A stretch of DNA of 64,000 bases, taken from the NCBI GenBank assembly GCA_937863385.1, contig CALMBW010000020.1, positions 186,001 to 250,000 on the forward strand, in the 5' to 3' direction. A program made the translations under genes and the position numbers. The stretch is from an uncultured Actinomycetes bacterium (GTDB lineage: Bacteria > Actinomycetota > CADDZG01 > WHSQ01). The notes below the pieces were generated by a model, which searched no databases, was not told the origin of the DNA, and was given only the letters and a program-made list of their open reading frames with translations. Below are positions 37,162 through 45,911 of the stretch, piece after piece; within the stretch, counting starts at the first letter, position 1; each line of letters opens with the position of its first letter.

Positions 37162-37539
37162 CTAGATGATCCCGAGCCCGGTGAACAGCGCCATCAACGT
37201 GAGCCCGAAGCAGACAAGTCCTGCAACCCCGAACACCAACCACGGGCCGGTGGTGGCTCCACGCGCCCACCGGTGGGCAACGATCAAGACGATGGCCGGA
37301 AAGAAAGCCCCGTAGAAGTAGTGGCGCCAAGAATCGGTGCGGTTGCCCGCCAAGAACAGCGCACCACCGACGATGAATTGGACGCCGATCACGGCTTGCA
37401 GGATCCCGAGCAGGGTCCAGAACCAGGGGTGCGGATCCTTGTTGCGTATCAAGCTGTACAGCGCCCAGAGCGCTAAGAGAGCGAATCCGCTCGGAACTGC
37501 ATACGCAACGATCCGGTGTATGTCTCTGATGCTGTCCAT
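37162..37539 (-). CDS. Four-helix membrane protein, unknown function
   Basis: 125 residues with four hydrophobic helices and almost no soluble part. His in IHRIVAY and HYFYGAFFP are the only notable polar groups in the helices. I do not recognise the family. It lies between acuC (12 bases) and the MarP-like gene, in the same direction. Confidence 0.7.
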   Translation of the reverse strand: MDSIRDIHRIVAYAVPSGFALLALWALYSLIRNKDPHPWFWTLLGILQAVIGVQFIVGGALFLAGNRTDSWRHYFYGAFFPAIVLIVAHRWARGATTGPWLVFGVAGLVCFGLTLMALFTGLGII

Positions 37540-37551
37540 GGCAGAGCGAGG

Positions 37552-38664
37552 TTACCTGGAAAGAGCCTCGAGGCGGCTCACGCAGGCATCCAGAACCGCC
37601 ACCACCGACCGCTGCACGCTCTCGCGGTAGCTCCTGGACACGTCCTCGGGAGCTTCGTCTTCGAGCCACTCCTGCGGGATCGCATCGGGGCGGCCACACA
37701 TCTCGGCGAAATGGACCGTCCACACCTTGGGAACGACGGTCTCCGCCTGGTAACCGCCGCCACCGGTGGCAACCCAGCGCCCCGAACAGTGTTCGTCGGC
37801 GGTCTGTGCGATCAAGGCAGCCATCGGTGCGTAGGCCGCCATCGTCAGTCCCAGATTCGCCAAGGGATCGCCGTGGTGGGTATCTGCACCTAGCTGGGTC
37901 AGGAGAAGGTCGGGCTTGTAGGCGGCGGCGAGAGCGGGTAGCACCTCGCCCAGTGCCCAGAGGTAATCGTCCTGACCGGTGAACGGCATGAAAGGGATGT
38001 TCGCCGAGGTTCCTACTGCATCGCCGGTCCCGATCTCGTTCTCGAACCCGGTCCCCGGGTACAGGTAGTTGCCGGACTGGTGCAGTGACAAAGTCAACAC
38101 CCGGGGGTCGTCGTAGAAGATCCACTGGACACCGTCGCCATGATGAACGTCAACGTCTAGATACATGACACGCCACTCCGGATGCATGTCGAGCACTCGG
38201 GCGATCGCGACGGCAGGGTCGTTGTAGATGCAGAAGCCCGAGGCTTCGCTGCGGCGAGCATGGTGCAGACCACCCGCTGGGTTGAAGGCACGCTTCATCT
38301 GTCCGGCGGCAACCGCCTCGGCGGCAACGATGGTCGCGCCACAGACGGCTGCAGCCGCAGCGTGCATGCCGGGAAAGATGGGGTCATCCGGCGTTCCGAG
38401 CCCATAAGACAAGCCTTCTCGCGGCGGCAGCGATCCGTCGTCTAAGGCTTGCACGACGCTTACATACTCGGCGGAGTGGGCTTTCTCGATCTCGGCAACC
38501 GTTGCACTTCGCCCTTGCAACTCCTCGACGATGTCCGGCGCGTCGAGACCACACTTGGTGATGTTGTCGTAGGTCAAAAGGACCCGCTCTGGGCGCAGGG
38601 GATGGGTAGCCCCGAAGTCATAGGTTCGGGCCGCATCCTCAACCGTTACGAGGCCGGCCTGCAC
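37552..38664 (-). CDS. acuC: AcuC-like class I histone deacetylase family protein
   Basis: About 370 residues of the zinc-dependent deacetylase fold: HPLRPERV at the start, GGLHHARRSEASGFCIYND, DVDVHHGDGVQ and GGGGY, which together hold zinc and the catalytic His pair. In Bacillus AcuC deacetylates acetyl-CoA synthetase. The GTG at 38664 gives the usual short N-terminus and avoids overlap. A TTG at 38697 would overlap the upstream gene. Confidence 0.9.
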   Translation of the reverse strand: MQAGLVTVEDAARTYDFGATHPLRPERVLLTYDNITKCGLDAPDIVEELQGRSATVAEIEKAHSAEYVSVVQALDDGSLPPREGLSYGLGTPDDPIFPGMHAAAAAVCGATIVAAEAVAAGQMKRAFNPAGGLHHARRSEASGFCIYNDPAVAIARVLDMHPEWRVMYLDVDVHHGDGVQWIFYDDPRVLTLSLHQSGNYLYPGTGFENEIGTGDAVGTSANIPFMPFTGQDDYLWALGEVLPALAAAYKPDLLLTQLGADTHHGDPLANLGLTMAAYAPMAALIAQTADEHCSGRWVATGGGGYQAETVVPKVWTVHFAEMCGRPDAIPQEWLEDEAPEDVSRSYRESVQRSVVAVLDACVSRLEALSR

Positions 38665-38671
38665 GGATGGA

Positions 38672-38977
38672 TCACTCGGGTTGGGGATCTTCTTCAACCT
38701 CCCAGTACGGATGCTCTTCGTCGATCTCGATCTCTTCGATGTCCTCGTCCAGGCCTTCGATCAACTCGGCGGCTCTGGCGGCCTCGGTTTTGGGCACGAA
38801 CAGCTCGAACTCGGCCAGCGCACCGACGTTGACGGCGTACACGGCACCGGCCCCCGCGTGGCGCACGAAACAGGTGATCCCGCTGCCCTCGATCACCGAT
38901 CGGAGCAGCTCGGCGCGCGGCAATCCCCCGCCGCCTCGGTAGACGGACACGAGCTCTGAAGGGTGATCCTCGCCCAT
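38672..38977 (-). CDS. DUF2007-type putative signal-transducing protein
   Basis: 101 residues: a small alpha/beta fold (ELVSVYRGGGGLPRAELLRSVIEG... ) followed by a very acidic tail rich in Glu and Asp. The pattern of a ligand-binding-like ferredoxin fold near the N-terminus fits DUF2007. Its stop lies eight bases before the acuC start. No function is known. Confidence 0.6.
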   Translation of the reverse strand: MGEDHPSELVSVYRGGGGLPRAELLRSVIEGSGITCFVRHAGAGAVYAVNVGALAEFELFVPKTEAARAAELIEGLDEDIEEIEIDEEHPYWEVEEDPQPE

Positions 38978-39085
38978 CGACTTGCCTTTCTATGCGACCC
39001 CGGGGTGGGTGACCGGAACCAGGTGGCTGCAAGACCAACCTGCCTCCTCAAGCAGAGTAACTGGCGGACGGTCAGAATCTGAGGC

Positions 39086-40366
39086 GTGTCAGCGATTGCC
39101 ACGGACCTCGGCCGGATCGCCGGAGCCGGCGCGGTCTTCGAAAAAGAAGACAGCGCCCCCTTCGAGCACGACTACACCCGGCGCTTCACGGGGAGGTCGG
39201 TGGCCGTAGTTCTTCCCGAAAACGCCACCACCGTCGCCGCGGTGCTCTCGTACTGCAACGACCGTTCTATCCCTGTCGTAGCCCAAGGCGGGAATACCTC
39301 GCTGGTCGGTGGTGCCGTTCCCGACGAAGCCGTGTGTCTATCGACCCGGCGACTGGACTCGCTGGAGGTCGTCGGGGGCTCCGTTGATGCAGGTGCGGGT
39401 GTCACGCTGGCGGGCATCAACGATGCCCTCGGGCAACGCGAGGTTCCTTTGGACATTGGGTCTCGTGACTCCGCGACCGTCGGTGGGATGGTGGCCACCA
39501 ATGCGGGTGGAGCGTTCTCGTTCAGGTTCGGGCGCATGGGTCATCTGGTCCAGGACCTGCAGGTGATACTGCCGACGGGCGAATCGCTGGAGGGCGACGA
39601 GGCCCTGTGGGTGGCCATCGGGCTCGAGGGCACCACCGGAGTCGTGACCAGAGCACGCCTAAGAACGGTGCCACGCAAGGCCTTTCGCCACGCCGCCATC
39701 GCTCGCGTGCGCGACCCGCATCAAGCCTTTCTCTTGGGCCGCTCGGTAACCGACACCGTTGCAGAGATCGATTCGGTGGAGTTCGTCTCGGACCGGCTTG
39801 TCGCGATGTTCGAAGCGGCTCCCAGCGGGGGTGGCCACTTCCTACTGTTCTCGTCTCGTACCGACGATCCCGACCCCGCCTCGTTGGGCCGCGCACTACT
39901 CGATGGCGGTGCGGACGACGTCGAGTTGGCCCAGGACGACAACCAGGTACTGCGGATGTGGGCTGCGCGCGACGGCCTGAACGAAAAGCTCCATCACGCC
40001 GGTCCCCCATTGAAGCTCGACTGTCGCGTCCCGCCCGAAGCGACCGGTGACCTGATCGAGTGGCTGCTCACCGATGAGTGCGGGACCGGAAACGTCTTCG
40101 GCCACCTGCTCGAAGGCAATCTGCATGTCAATCCCATCGTGGCCGAAGAGCTCGCCACAGAGATCGAGACCGCGATCATCTCTAAGTGCGTGGCGTTGGG
40201 GGGCCGGGTCGTGGGCGAGCATGGTGCGGGCCGCGCCAAACGCCACCTGCTGGAGCTGGAAACGGATCTGGCCGCGATCGAACGATTCCACGCGCTGAAG
40301 GCTCGGTTCGATCCCAACGACATCATGAACCCGGGCGTTGTGGCACCGATCTACGAGTCGGTCTGA
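39086..40366 (+). CDS. FAD-linked oxidase (GlcD/D-2-hydroxyacid dehydrogenase type)
   Basis: 426 residues of the FAD_binding_4 plus FAD-oxidase_C architecture. The FAD loop is VVAQGGNTSLVGGAVP, with GSRDSATVGGMVATNAGG behind it. The C-terminal part has GNVFGHLLEGNLHVN and GEHGAGRAKR, typical of glycolate/lactate/2-hydroxyglutarate dehydrogenases. The start is GTG at 39086. Its end overlaps the convergent proC by 16 bases. Confidence 0.88.
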   Translation: MSAIATDLGRIAGAGAVFEKEDSAPFEHDYTRRFTGRSVAVVLPENATTVAAVLSYCNDRSIPVVAQGGNTSLVGGAVPDEAVCLSTRRLDSLEVVGGSVDAGAGVTLAGINDALGQREVPLDIGSRDSATVGGMVATNAGGAFSFRFGRMGHLVQDLQVILPTGESLEGDEALWVAIGLEGTTGVVTRARLRTVPRKAFRHAAIARVRDPHQAFLLGRSVTDTVAEIDSVEFVSDRLVAMFEAAPSGGGHFLLFSSRTDDPDPASLGRALLDGGADDVELAQDDNQVLRMWAARDGLNEKLHHAGPPLKLDCRVPPEATGDLIEWLLTDECGTGNVFGHLLEGNLHVNPIVAEELATEIETAIISKCVALGGRVVGEHGAGRAKRHLLELETDLAAIERFHALKARFDPNDIMNPGVVAPIYESV

Positions 40367-41169
40367 CCTTCCGCAAGCTCTTTGCTTCGCTCCATCGCAG
40401 CCTGGATGGCGTTGAGGAACGCAGCCCTGACCCCGGACTGTTCGAGAACGCGGATAGCGCGCGTCGTGGTCCCCCCCGGCGAGGTAACCATCTCGCGTAA
40501 CTCGACGGGATGCATGTGCTCGTCGCGCAGCAGCTTGGCCGAACCGAGCATCGTCTGCACCACCAACTCCGTCGATACCTCCCGAGCCAGGCCCAAAAGG
40601 ATGCCGGCCTCGATCATCGCCTCGGCCAACAGGGCGAAGTAAGCGGGCCCGGACCCAGAGATAGCCGTGACGGCGTCGAGGTAGTCCTCATCCACGGTGA
40701 CAACCCGGCCTACGTGCGTGAGCACATCGACGGCCAGCTTCATGTGCGACTCGTCTGCGAACCGCCCGCCTGCAACCCCGGCCATGCCCTCGTGCACGAT
40801 CGAGGGCGTGTTGGGCATCGCGCGCACGACGGGAACGTCGGCGGCAAGCAGGGACTCGATCTGTCCGATCTTGATGGCCGCGACCACCGAGAGGATCGTC
40901 TGGTCGGCTGCCACATCGGTCGAGATCCCCGTCAGCAGCGCCTCGATGTCCTGTGGCTTGCAGGCCAAGACGATGACTTCGGCACCTCGAACGGCTTGGG
41001 AGTTATCGAGAGTGGCGTCCACCCCGTGGGCAGTGGTCAGCTCGTCTAGACGCTCCTCGCGGCGGGCGGTAACTGTTATCTCGTCCGGTTTGCGCCATCC
41101 AGACGCGAGCAGACCGGCGACGAGTGCCTCGCCCATCTTTCCGCATCCCAGCACAGCTAGCTTGGCCAT
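40351..41169 (-). CDS. proC: Pyrroline-5-carboxylate reductase
   Basis: 272 residues. The NADPH loop is VLGCGKMGEALV, and SGSGPAYFALLAEAM and the C-terminal TSPGGTT segment are family marks. It makes the last step of proline synthesis. The ATG at 41169 gives the normal N-terminus; the frame stays open upstream without need. The opposite-direction neighbour is proline dehydrogenase, which degrades proline. Confidence 0.94.
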   Translation of the reverse strand: MAKLAVLGCGKMGEALVAGLLASGWRKPDEITVTARREERLDELTTAHGVDATLDNSQAVRGAEVIVLACKPQDIEALLTGISTDVAADQTILSVVAAIKIGQIESLLAADVPVVRAMPNTPSIVHEGMAGVAGGRFADESHMKLAVDVLTHVGRVVTVDEDYLDAVTAISGSGPAYFALLAEAMIEAGILLGLAREVSTELVVQTMLGSAKLLRDEHMHPVELREMVTSPGGTTTRAIRVLEQSGVRAAFLNAIQAAMERSKELAEGQTDS

Positions 41170-41241
41170 AGGTATCAATATGATGGCAGCACTCAGCACC
41201 TCGCGTGGCAACCAACGTGGCGATGACGCCGGGGAGGCAAA

Positions 41242-42156
41242 TTGCTAGGACGTGCACTGCTATGGGCTTCGGAGCGGTCCCGGATGCAGAACTTCATCTC
41301 GCAGAGCAAACTCACCCGCCCCGTCGTTGCTCGATTCGTGGCCGGGGACCACCTCGAGGACGCCGTCAACGCCATCCAGGACCTCAACTCCCGCGGGATC
41401 GGCGGGATCTTGGATCTCTTGGGCGAGGGCGTAACCGACCCCGACGGCGCTCAAGGTGCAGCCGACGAATACCTGACCTCGATCAAGAGGATCGAAGAGA
41501 CCAAGATCGACACCACTGTTTCGATCAAGCTGACTCAGCTCGGGCTTGCCTTCGACAAAGGATCTTGCATCGATCACGTCCGCCGTCTGGCAGCGGAAGC
41601 TCGCGCTGTGGGCACCTACGTCGAGATCGATATGGAACAGTCCGAGTACGTCTTTGACACCATCGACGTCTACAGGGCACTGCACCCGGACTTCCCCGAC
41701 CTGCGCTTGGCGATGCAGGCGTACCTGCGCCGCACCGCCGTCGATCTCGAGACCATGGCCACCCTCAAACCGAAGGTCCGATTGGTCAAAGGGGCGTACG
41801 CCGAACCCGAAGAGATCGCCTTTCAGAAGAAGAACGAGATCGACGCCCAGTACAAGTTCCTCACCGAATGGCTATTCGAACGAGGCACTATGCCCGCCAT
41901 CGCCAGTCACGACGAAAGATTGATAGACCACGCCAAAGCTGTCGCTCTGCACCTGGGGCTGGACAAGGACTCGTTCGAGGTTCAGATGCTCTACGGGATC
42001 CGGCCGCAATTGCAAGAGAAGCTTGCCGCCGACGGATACAAGGTCAGGACCTACGTCCCATTCGGTTCCGCCTGGTATCCGTATCTGATGCGCAGGATGG
42101 CGGAGCGCCCGGCGAACCTAAAGTTCTTCCTGCGTGCACTGGCGTCGCGCAACTAG
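41242..42156 (+). CDS. Proline dehydrogenase (monofunctional PutA-type)
   Basis: 304 residues of the FAD-dependent proline dehydrogenase barrel: SIKLTQLGL, EIDMEQSEY, RLVKGAYAEPEE and the C-terminal YVPFGSAWYPYLMRR, which binds proline. It oxidises proline to pyrroline-5-carboxylate. The TTG at 41242 has GGGAGG upstream. It is divergent from proC, so synthesis and breakdown share a short promoter region of about 70 bases. Confidence 0.93.
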   Translation: MLGRALLWASERSRMQNFISQSKLTRPVVARFVAGDHLEDAVNAIQDLNSRGIGGILDLLGEGVTDPDGAQGAADEYLTSIKRIEETKIDTTVSIKLTQLGLAFDKGSCIDHVRRLAAEARAVGTYVEIDMEQSEYVFDTIDVYRALHPDFPDLRLAMQAYLRRTAVDLETMATLKPKVRLVKGAYAEPEEIAFQKKNEIDAQYKFLTEWLFERGTMPAIASHDERLIDHAKAVALHLGLDKDSFEVQMLYGIRPQLQEKLAADGYKVRTYVPFGSAWYPYLMRRMAERPANLKFFLRALASRN

Positions 42157-42382
42157 CCGACCCGAAAAGCCATCAAAGAAAACGGCCCCAAGGAACTCGC
42201 CGGGTCCGGTACTCGTGCACTTCCCCACACACGAACACCGAACGTCGGTTGAGATCCTTGGGACCGAAGTTGCACAAGATAGCGACAGCTCGTGTAACGG
42301 TCAACGCGACGAACCCGCAGGTAGGAGTAAAGAATCCCTGGTCAGGGGCTCGCGTGAATTCTTCGCGCTGAGCCGGACTTTT

Positions 42383-43627
42383 TCAGCAGGTGCAGAGTTC
42401 GGGGAACTTCTCTTCGATGAGGCACTCGTATAGCTGCAAGAAAGAATCCGCCGTGTTCTGCCACGAGAATCGCAGGGACTCTTCGTAAGCCGCCGACGAG
42501 AAGCTGCCGTCATGGCGCGCATCGATCACCTTGGCGACCGCCGGAGCGAAGACCGCAGGATCATGGTTGCCGATGAGGATGCCAGAGCGTCCATCGGAGA
42601 CGATGTGCGATAAACCTCCGACCGGTGTACCAACCACCGGGCAACCGGACGCATGCGCTTCAAGCGCTGCGAGTCCGAACGACTCCGAGTAGGAACACAC
42701 CAGCGTCACATCGGCAGCGCGGTACATCTCTGCGAGCTGCGCGTGGGGCATCGGTCCCTTGAAGATCACATCTCGAGATACGCCTAGCTCCTGGGCGATC
42801 GACTTCAGCCGGTGTAGCTCGGTTTCTCCACCGGGACCGCTGGCACCTCCGACGACCACCAGCAATGGTCGGTCGGTGCGTGAAGCGGCAAGTTCGGCGA
42901 GGCTCCGGATGGCCAGATCGACACCCTTCAGACGCTGGATCCGGCCGGCGAACAGCAGGATCGGCCGCTCGGCGGGCAGATCCATCGCCCTGCGGGCGGC
43001 CGCTTTGTCCCCGGGGAAGAAGACGGAGTGATCCACACCCGGACTGAGGACCTTGAGGCTGTCGTGGGGAGCCTTGTACATGCAAGCAAGCGCCTGGTAC
43101 TCGTCGTCGGCCGAGGCGATCAGCACATCGGCCGAGGCGATGATCGACTCCTCGCCGGCGATCCGGGTTCCAGGCTCGGGAACATCATCGGGGGCCAGGT
43201 TCGAGTTCTTGACCCGCGCCAAAGTGTGCGGCGAATGAACGAAGGGCACCTTCCACGTATCCACCAAACGCTTAGCAGCGATCCCAGACTGCCAGTAGTG
43301 AGAATGGATGACGTCATAGGCGATGCGCTGCACGGTTGCGTTCGCTTTGATCGAGGCAACGAACTCATCGATGTGGCGAGGAAGCTCTTCCTTCGAGACG
43401 ATGCTTCTAGGACCTGCAGCGACGGGGATGACTCGCACCCCAGGAGATATCGTCACCATGCGGTCCTCGGGCGACGAGGCGCGTGTGTAGATGTCGGTAT
43501 AGCAGTCACGTTCAGCAAGGGCCGCCGCTAGTTGGCGAACGTAGACGGTCATGCCCCCGGCATCTCCGCTTCCAGGTTCGAGCAGCGGAGACGAGTGGTA
43601 AGCGATGACTGCTACGCGCTTGGTCAT
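42383..43627 (-). CDS. MshA-like glycosyltransferase (GT4)
   Basis: 414 residues of the GT-B fold. The N-terminal EPGSGDAGGMTVYV loop is typical of MshA, which makes N-acetylglucosaminyl-inositol phosphate for mycothiol. The donor-site motif SESFGLAALEAHASG holds the Glu-x7-Glu pair. The ATG at 43627 overlaps the upstream stop in ATGA. Other GT4 transferases with inositol-like acceptors remain possible. Confidence 0.82.
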   Translation of the reverse strand: MTKRVAVIAYHSSPLLEPGSGDAGGMTVYVRQLAAALAERDCYTDIYTRASSPEDRMVTISPGVRVIPVAAGPRSIVSKEELPRHIDEFVASIKANATVQRIAYDVIHSHYWQSGIAAKRLVDTWKVPFVHSPHTLARVKNSNLAPDDVPEPGTRIAGEESIIASADVLIASADDEYQALACMYKAPHDSLKVLSPGVDHSVFFPGDKAAARRAMDLPAERPILLFAGRIQRLKGVDLAIRSLAELAASRTDRPLLVVVGGASGPGGETELHRLKSIAQELGVSRDVIFKGPMPHAQLAEMYRAADVTLVCSYSESFGLAALEAHASGCPVVGTPVGGLSHIVSDGRSGILIGNHDPAVFAPAVAKVIDARHDGSFSSAAYEESLRFSWQNTADSFLQLYECLIEEKFPELCTC

Positions 43628-44628
43628 GACGGGGCCATCACCCGCACGTTGTTCAACGGAACGGCCTCGGCACCGAGTTGATACTTGTAGCGCTCGGGGC
43701 CACGCAAGAAGTCGAAGACCTCGAAGTCTCGCTCGATGGCTGCTTCGATCTGTTGCGACACCAGGATCAAGCCCGGCGACAACCTGCGAGCCTCTATCTC
43801 GAAGGCCGAGTTGTACAGATACATCTTCTTCTCGATCTCGAAACCGAAACACGACGCTACCGCGGCGTCACCGATCTCGAGGAAGTCGAGGCACAGCCAG
43901 CCGAGCGGCATGAACGCGCGCGCGACGCGCACGAAGAACGTTGCGATCTCGGGCTTCATGAAGTGACCCTTCATACCCTCGGCACCGCGGTGCATTCCGA
44001 CGAACGTCTTAAGGTCTTCTTCGAGGGTCTCGGGGGTCGACGTGCGGATCTTGGCATCGGGATGCTCGCGCCCGATGCGGCGACGTTTGCGCTTCAGTTC
44101 GTGACGTTCCTTGCTGTCCAGCGACGCGAGGTAATCGTCATAACTCGCTGGAAGCATCAGAACGGCTGCGGTCTCTTCCTCTTCCAACTGGAAGTCGAAG
44201 CCCCAGGCATCAGCACGCTCCACGAGCGCCTCACCGAAATGCAGAGGAACGGGCATGTTGTGAGCGTCAAACTCATCCCACTCATCGTTCGAACGCAACC
44301 AGGCGACTAGCTGGGTAGCGACCTCATGACGGTCCTCGGGGCGGCAGATGGGACCGAGGTAGTCGGTCAGATCGATGCCGCCGACGAATCTCAGGATCGA
44401 GCGGCCATCTTCCTCCTTGCGATAGAGGGGAACGATAGCGAAAGGGTCTCCCGACCGGGTCATCTCCAGCACGATGAGTTCCTTACCCGCAGAGAACTCC
44501 TCCCACCACACCCGGTTCCATTCGGGCGTCGAGAAAACATGGCGCGCCGGATCCGCTGCGAACAGCTCTTTCCAAGACCGAAGCTCGAAAGCCTGCTCGT
44601 CAGAGTGGATCTGGATGTCGATCGTCAT
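43624..44628 (-). CDS. GNAT-fold acetyltransferase (BioF2/FemAB-like)
   Basis: 334 residues of the Acetyltransf_6 type: an N-terminal WNRVWWEEF segment, and a C-terminal GNAT core with FLEIGDAAVASCFGFE and FDFLRGPERYKYQLG, which is typical of the family. Such proteins act in exopolysaccharide or cell-wall modification. It is translationally coupled to the MshA-like gene, so both may act on one glycan or thiol precursor (inference). Confidence 0.78.
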   Translation of the reverse strand: MTIDIQIHSDEQAFELRSWKELFAADPARHVFSTPEWNRVWWEEFSAGKELIVLEMTRSGDPFAIVPLYRKEEDGRSILRFVGGIDLTDYLGPICRPEDRHEVATQLVAWLRSNDEWDEFDAHNMPVPLHFGEALVERADAWGFDFQLEEEETAAVLMLPASYDDYLASLDSKERHELKRKRRRIGREHPDAKIRTSTPETLEEDLKTFVGMHRGAEGMKGHFMKPEIATFFVRVARAFMPLGWLCLDFLEIGDAAVASCFGFEIEKKMYLYNSAFEIEARRLSPGLILVSQQIEAAIERDFEVFDFLRGPERYKYQLGAEAVPLNNVRVMAPS

Positions 44629-44682
44629 CGTGGCTACCACGGTAGCTGTCAACCTCATCTTGCAGGGGATGATTCCCAGCAA

Positions 44683-44710
44683 GAAGGGCCCGCAACTAGG
44701 CGGGCCCTTC
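44683..44710 (-). terminator. Terminator of the HbhA-like gene
   Basis: Eleven-base arms (GAAGGGCCCGC with its complement) enclose a six-base loop 36 bases downstream of the HbhA-like stop on the minus strand. Confidence 0.7.
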
Positions 44711-44745
44711 GCTGGATCTCTAAGAGATCACCGGTTCAACCAGCC

Positions 44746-45117
44746 TTAGCTGGCCTTCGCGGTGGTCTTCTTGGCAGTGCTCTTGCGCGTGCCGGTGGAC
44801 TTGCTACCGGTCGACTTGCGGGTGGCGGGCTTGCGGCCCTTGGGCCACGACACCACGTTCACGCCGAAAGCCTTGGTAACGGTCTTCGCGGCATCGGTCG
44901 CCTTCTCCTTGACCGTGTCGGTCTGAACCCGCAACTGCTTGGCGGGCTTGGTGTTACGGACCTTGGTGGACACGGTACGCCCACGCTTGACGAAGTCGTT
45001 GTAGAGCTTCTCGTTCTTCTTGCGGTCGGCGAAACGAGAGAGGCCCTTCACCTTGTCGACGGCTGCCTCACCGGCGCCGACGACTGCGTAAACGATCTCC
45101 TGACTTTTCTTAGCCAT
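44746..45117 (-). CDS. HbhA-like protein with Lys/Ser/Thr-rich tail
   Basis: 123 residues. The N-terminal half is helical and charged. The last 25-30 residues are a repeated Lys-Ser-Thr tail (KSTGSKSTGTRKSTAKK), like the Lys-Ala tail of mycobacterial heparin-binding hemagglutinin. An AGGAGG site lies 11 bases before the ATG. The upstream XRE regulator is in the same order as Rv0474-Rv0475. There is no signal peptide, and a nucleoid-binding or membrane-associated role is also possible. Confidence 0.65.
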   Translation of the reverse strand: MAKKSQEIVYAVVGAGEAAVDKVKGLSRFADRKKNEKLYNDFVKRGRTVSTKVRNTKPAKQLRVQTDTVKEKATDAAKTVTKAFGVNVVSWPKGRKPATRKSTGSKSTGTRKSTAKKTTAKAS

Positions 45118-45282
45118 GTTGTTTGTCACCTCCTCAGCGTGCTCGTTGCGTCGATAACAGGTGACGGGAAGACCGGAGGGATCGCCGGGTCACGGAAGCG
45201 CAAGGCGCAACCGGTACCCAACGCCGGGTGGGGGGGTGAAGAGGGTCGCTCCGTCTTCCCGTCAGGTCTACGTCCATCGGAG

Positions 45283-45705
45283 TCATCCCGTCACATCCTT
45301 GACCGTGGCTGCCTTGGGCGCCTCGGCCGAGAGCTGCAAATAGTTGTTGTAGATCTCCACGAGGCTGCGCTTGTGCGCCTCGGAAAGGTAGGGATCCTGG
45401 AGGATCGCCGAGATCGTGTCCGAATCACGCCGCTCGTCAAGGATCCCAGCCCGGATGTAGAGGGTCTCGGCAGAGATCTGCAGCGCCTTGGCGATCGATT
45501 GGAGGATCTCGGCCGACGGCTTGCGCAGACCCCGCTCGATCTGAGACAGATACGGATTGCTGATGCCTGCCTGATCCGACAGCTTGCGAAGAGACAGCCG
45601 GGCAGCCTTGCGCTGGTCGCGGATGAATGAGCCGAGTTCCCCGAGCTTCATGCGCCCGGTGCTGGCGGCTTGATCCACCTTCTCGCCGATCTGCTTCTTG
45701 TCCAT
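45283..45705 (-). CDS. XRE-family transcription regulator (Rv0474-like)
   Basis: 140 residues: one HTH_3 domain (about 22-78: SLRKLSDQAGISNPYLSQIE) and a helical C-terminus with DPYLSEAHKRSL. The ATG at 45705 is chosen, because the upstream TTG falls inside the promoter element. A -35/-10 pair ends just upstream and would give a leader of only a few bases. The next gene downstream is HbhA-like. Confidence 0.85.
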   Translation of the reverse strand: MDKKQIGEKVDQAASTGRMKLGELGSFIRDQRKAARLSLRKLSDQAGISNPYLSQIERGLRKPSAEILQSIAKALQISAETLYIRAGILDERRDSDTISAILQDPYLSEAHKRSLVEIYNNYLQLSAEAPKAATVKDVTG

Positions 45706-45715
45706 GACGCTAGCT

Positions 45716-45749
45716 TTTATATCATCTTTGTATAACAGTTGCAAGCACT
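45716..45749 (-). promoter_or_regulatory. Promoter and operator-like element of the XRE gene
   Basis: On the minus strand, TTGCAA (-35, 45739-45744) and TATAAA (-10, 45716-45721) are exactly 17 bases apart. The -35 box sits inside the 24-base element 45726-45749 (with TTGCAAGCACT on the plus strand) that is also found before the acyl-CoA synthetase. Autoregulation is likely but inferred. Confidence 0.65.
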
Positions 45750-45911
45750 AGAGGCCGGGGGATCGTGGCGGGGTGACTAGTTATTTCGGGCTAAAAGAAA
45801 CCGGACGTATTGCCGATACAATCACTAAGCGTCGCCAATCGAGCACTCTGCGTTATTTGCTGGCCTATCTGGGAAAGGTGATTGGCACGCGACGGCGAAG
45901 GAATCGGGCAG

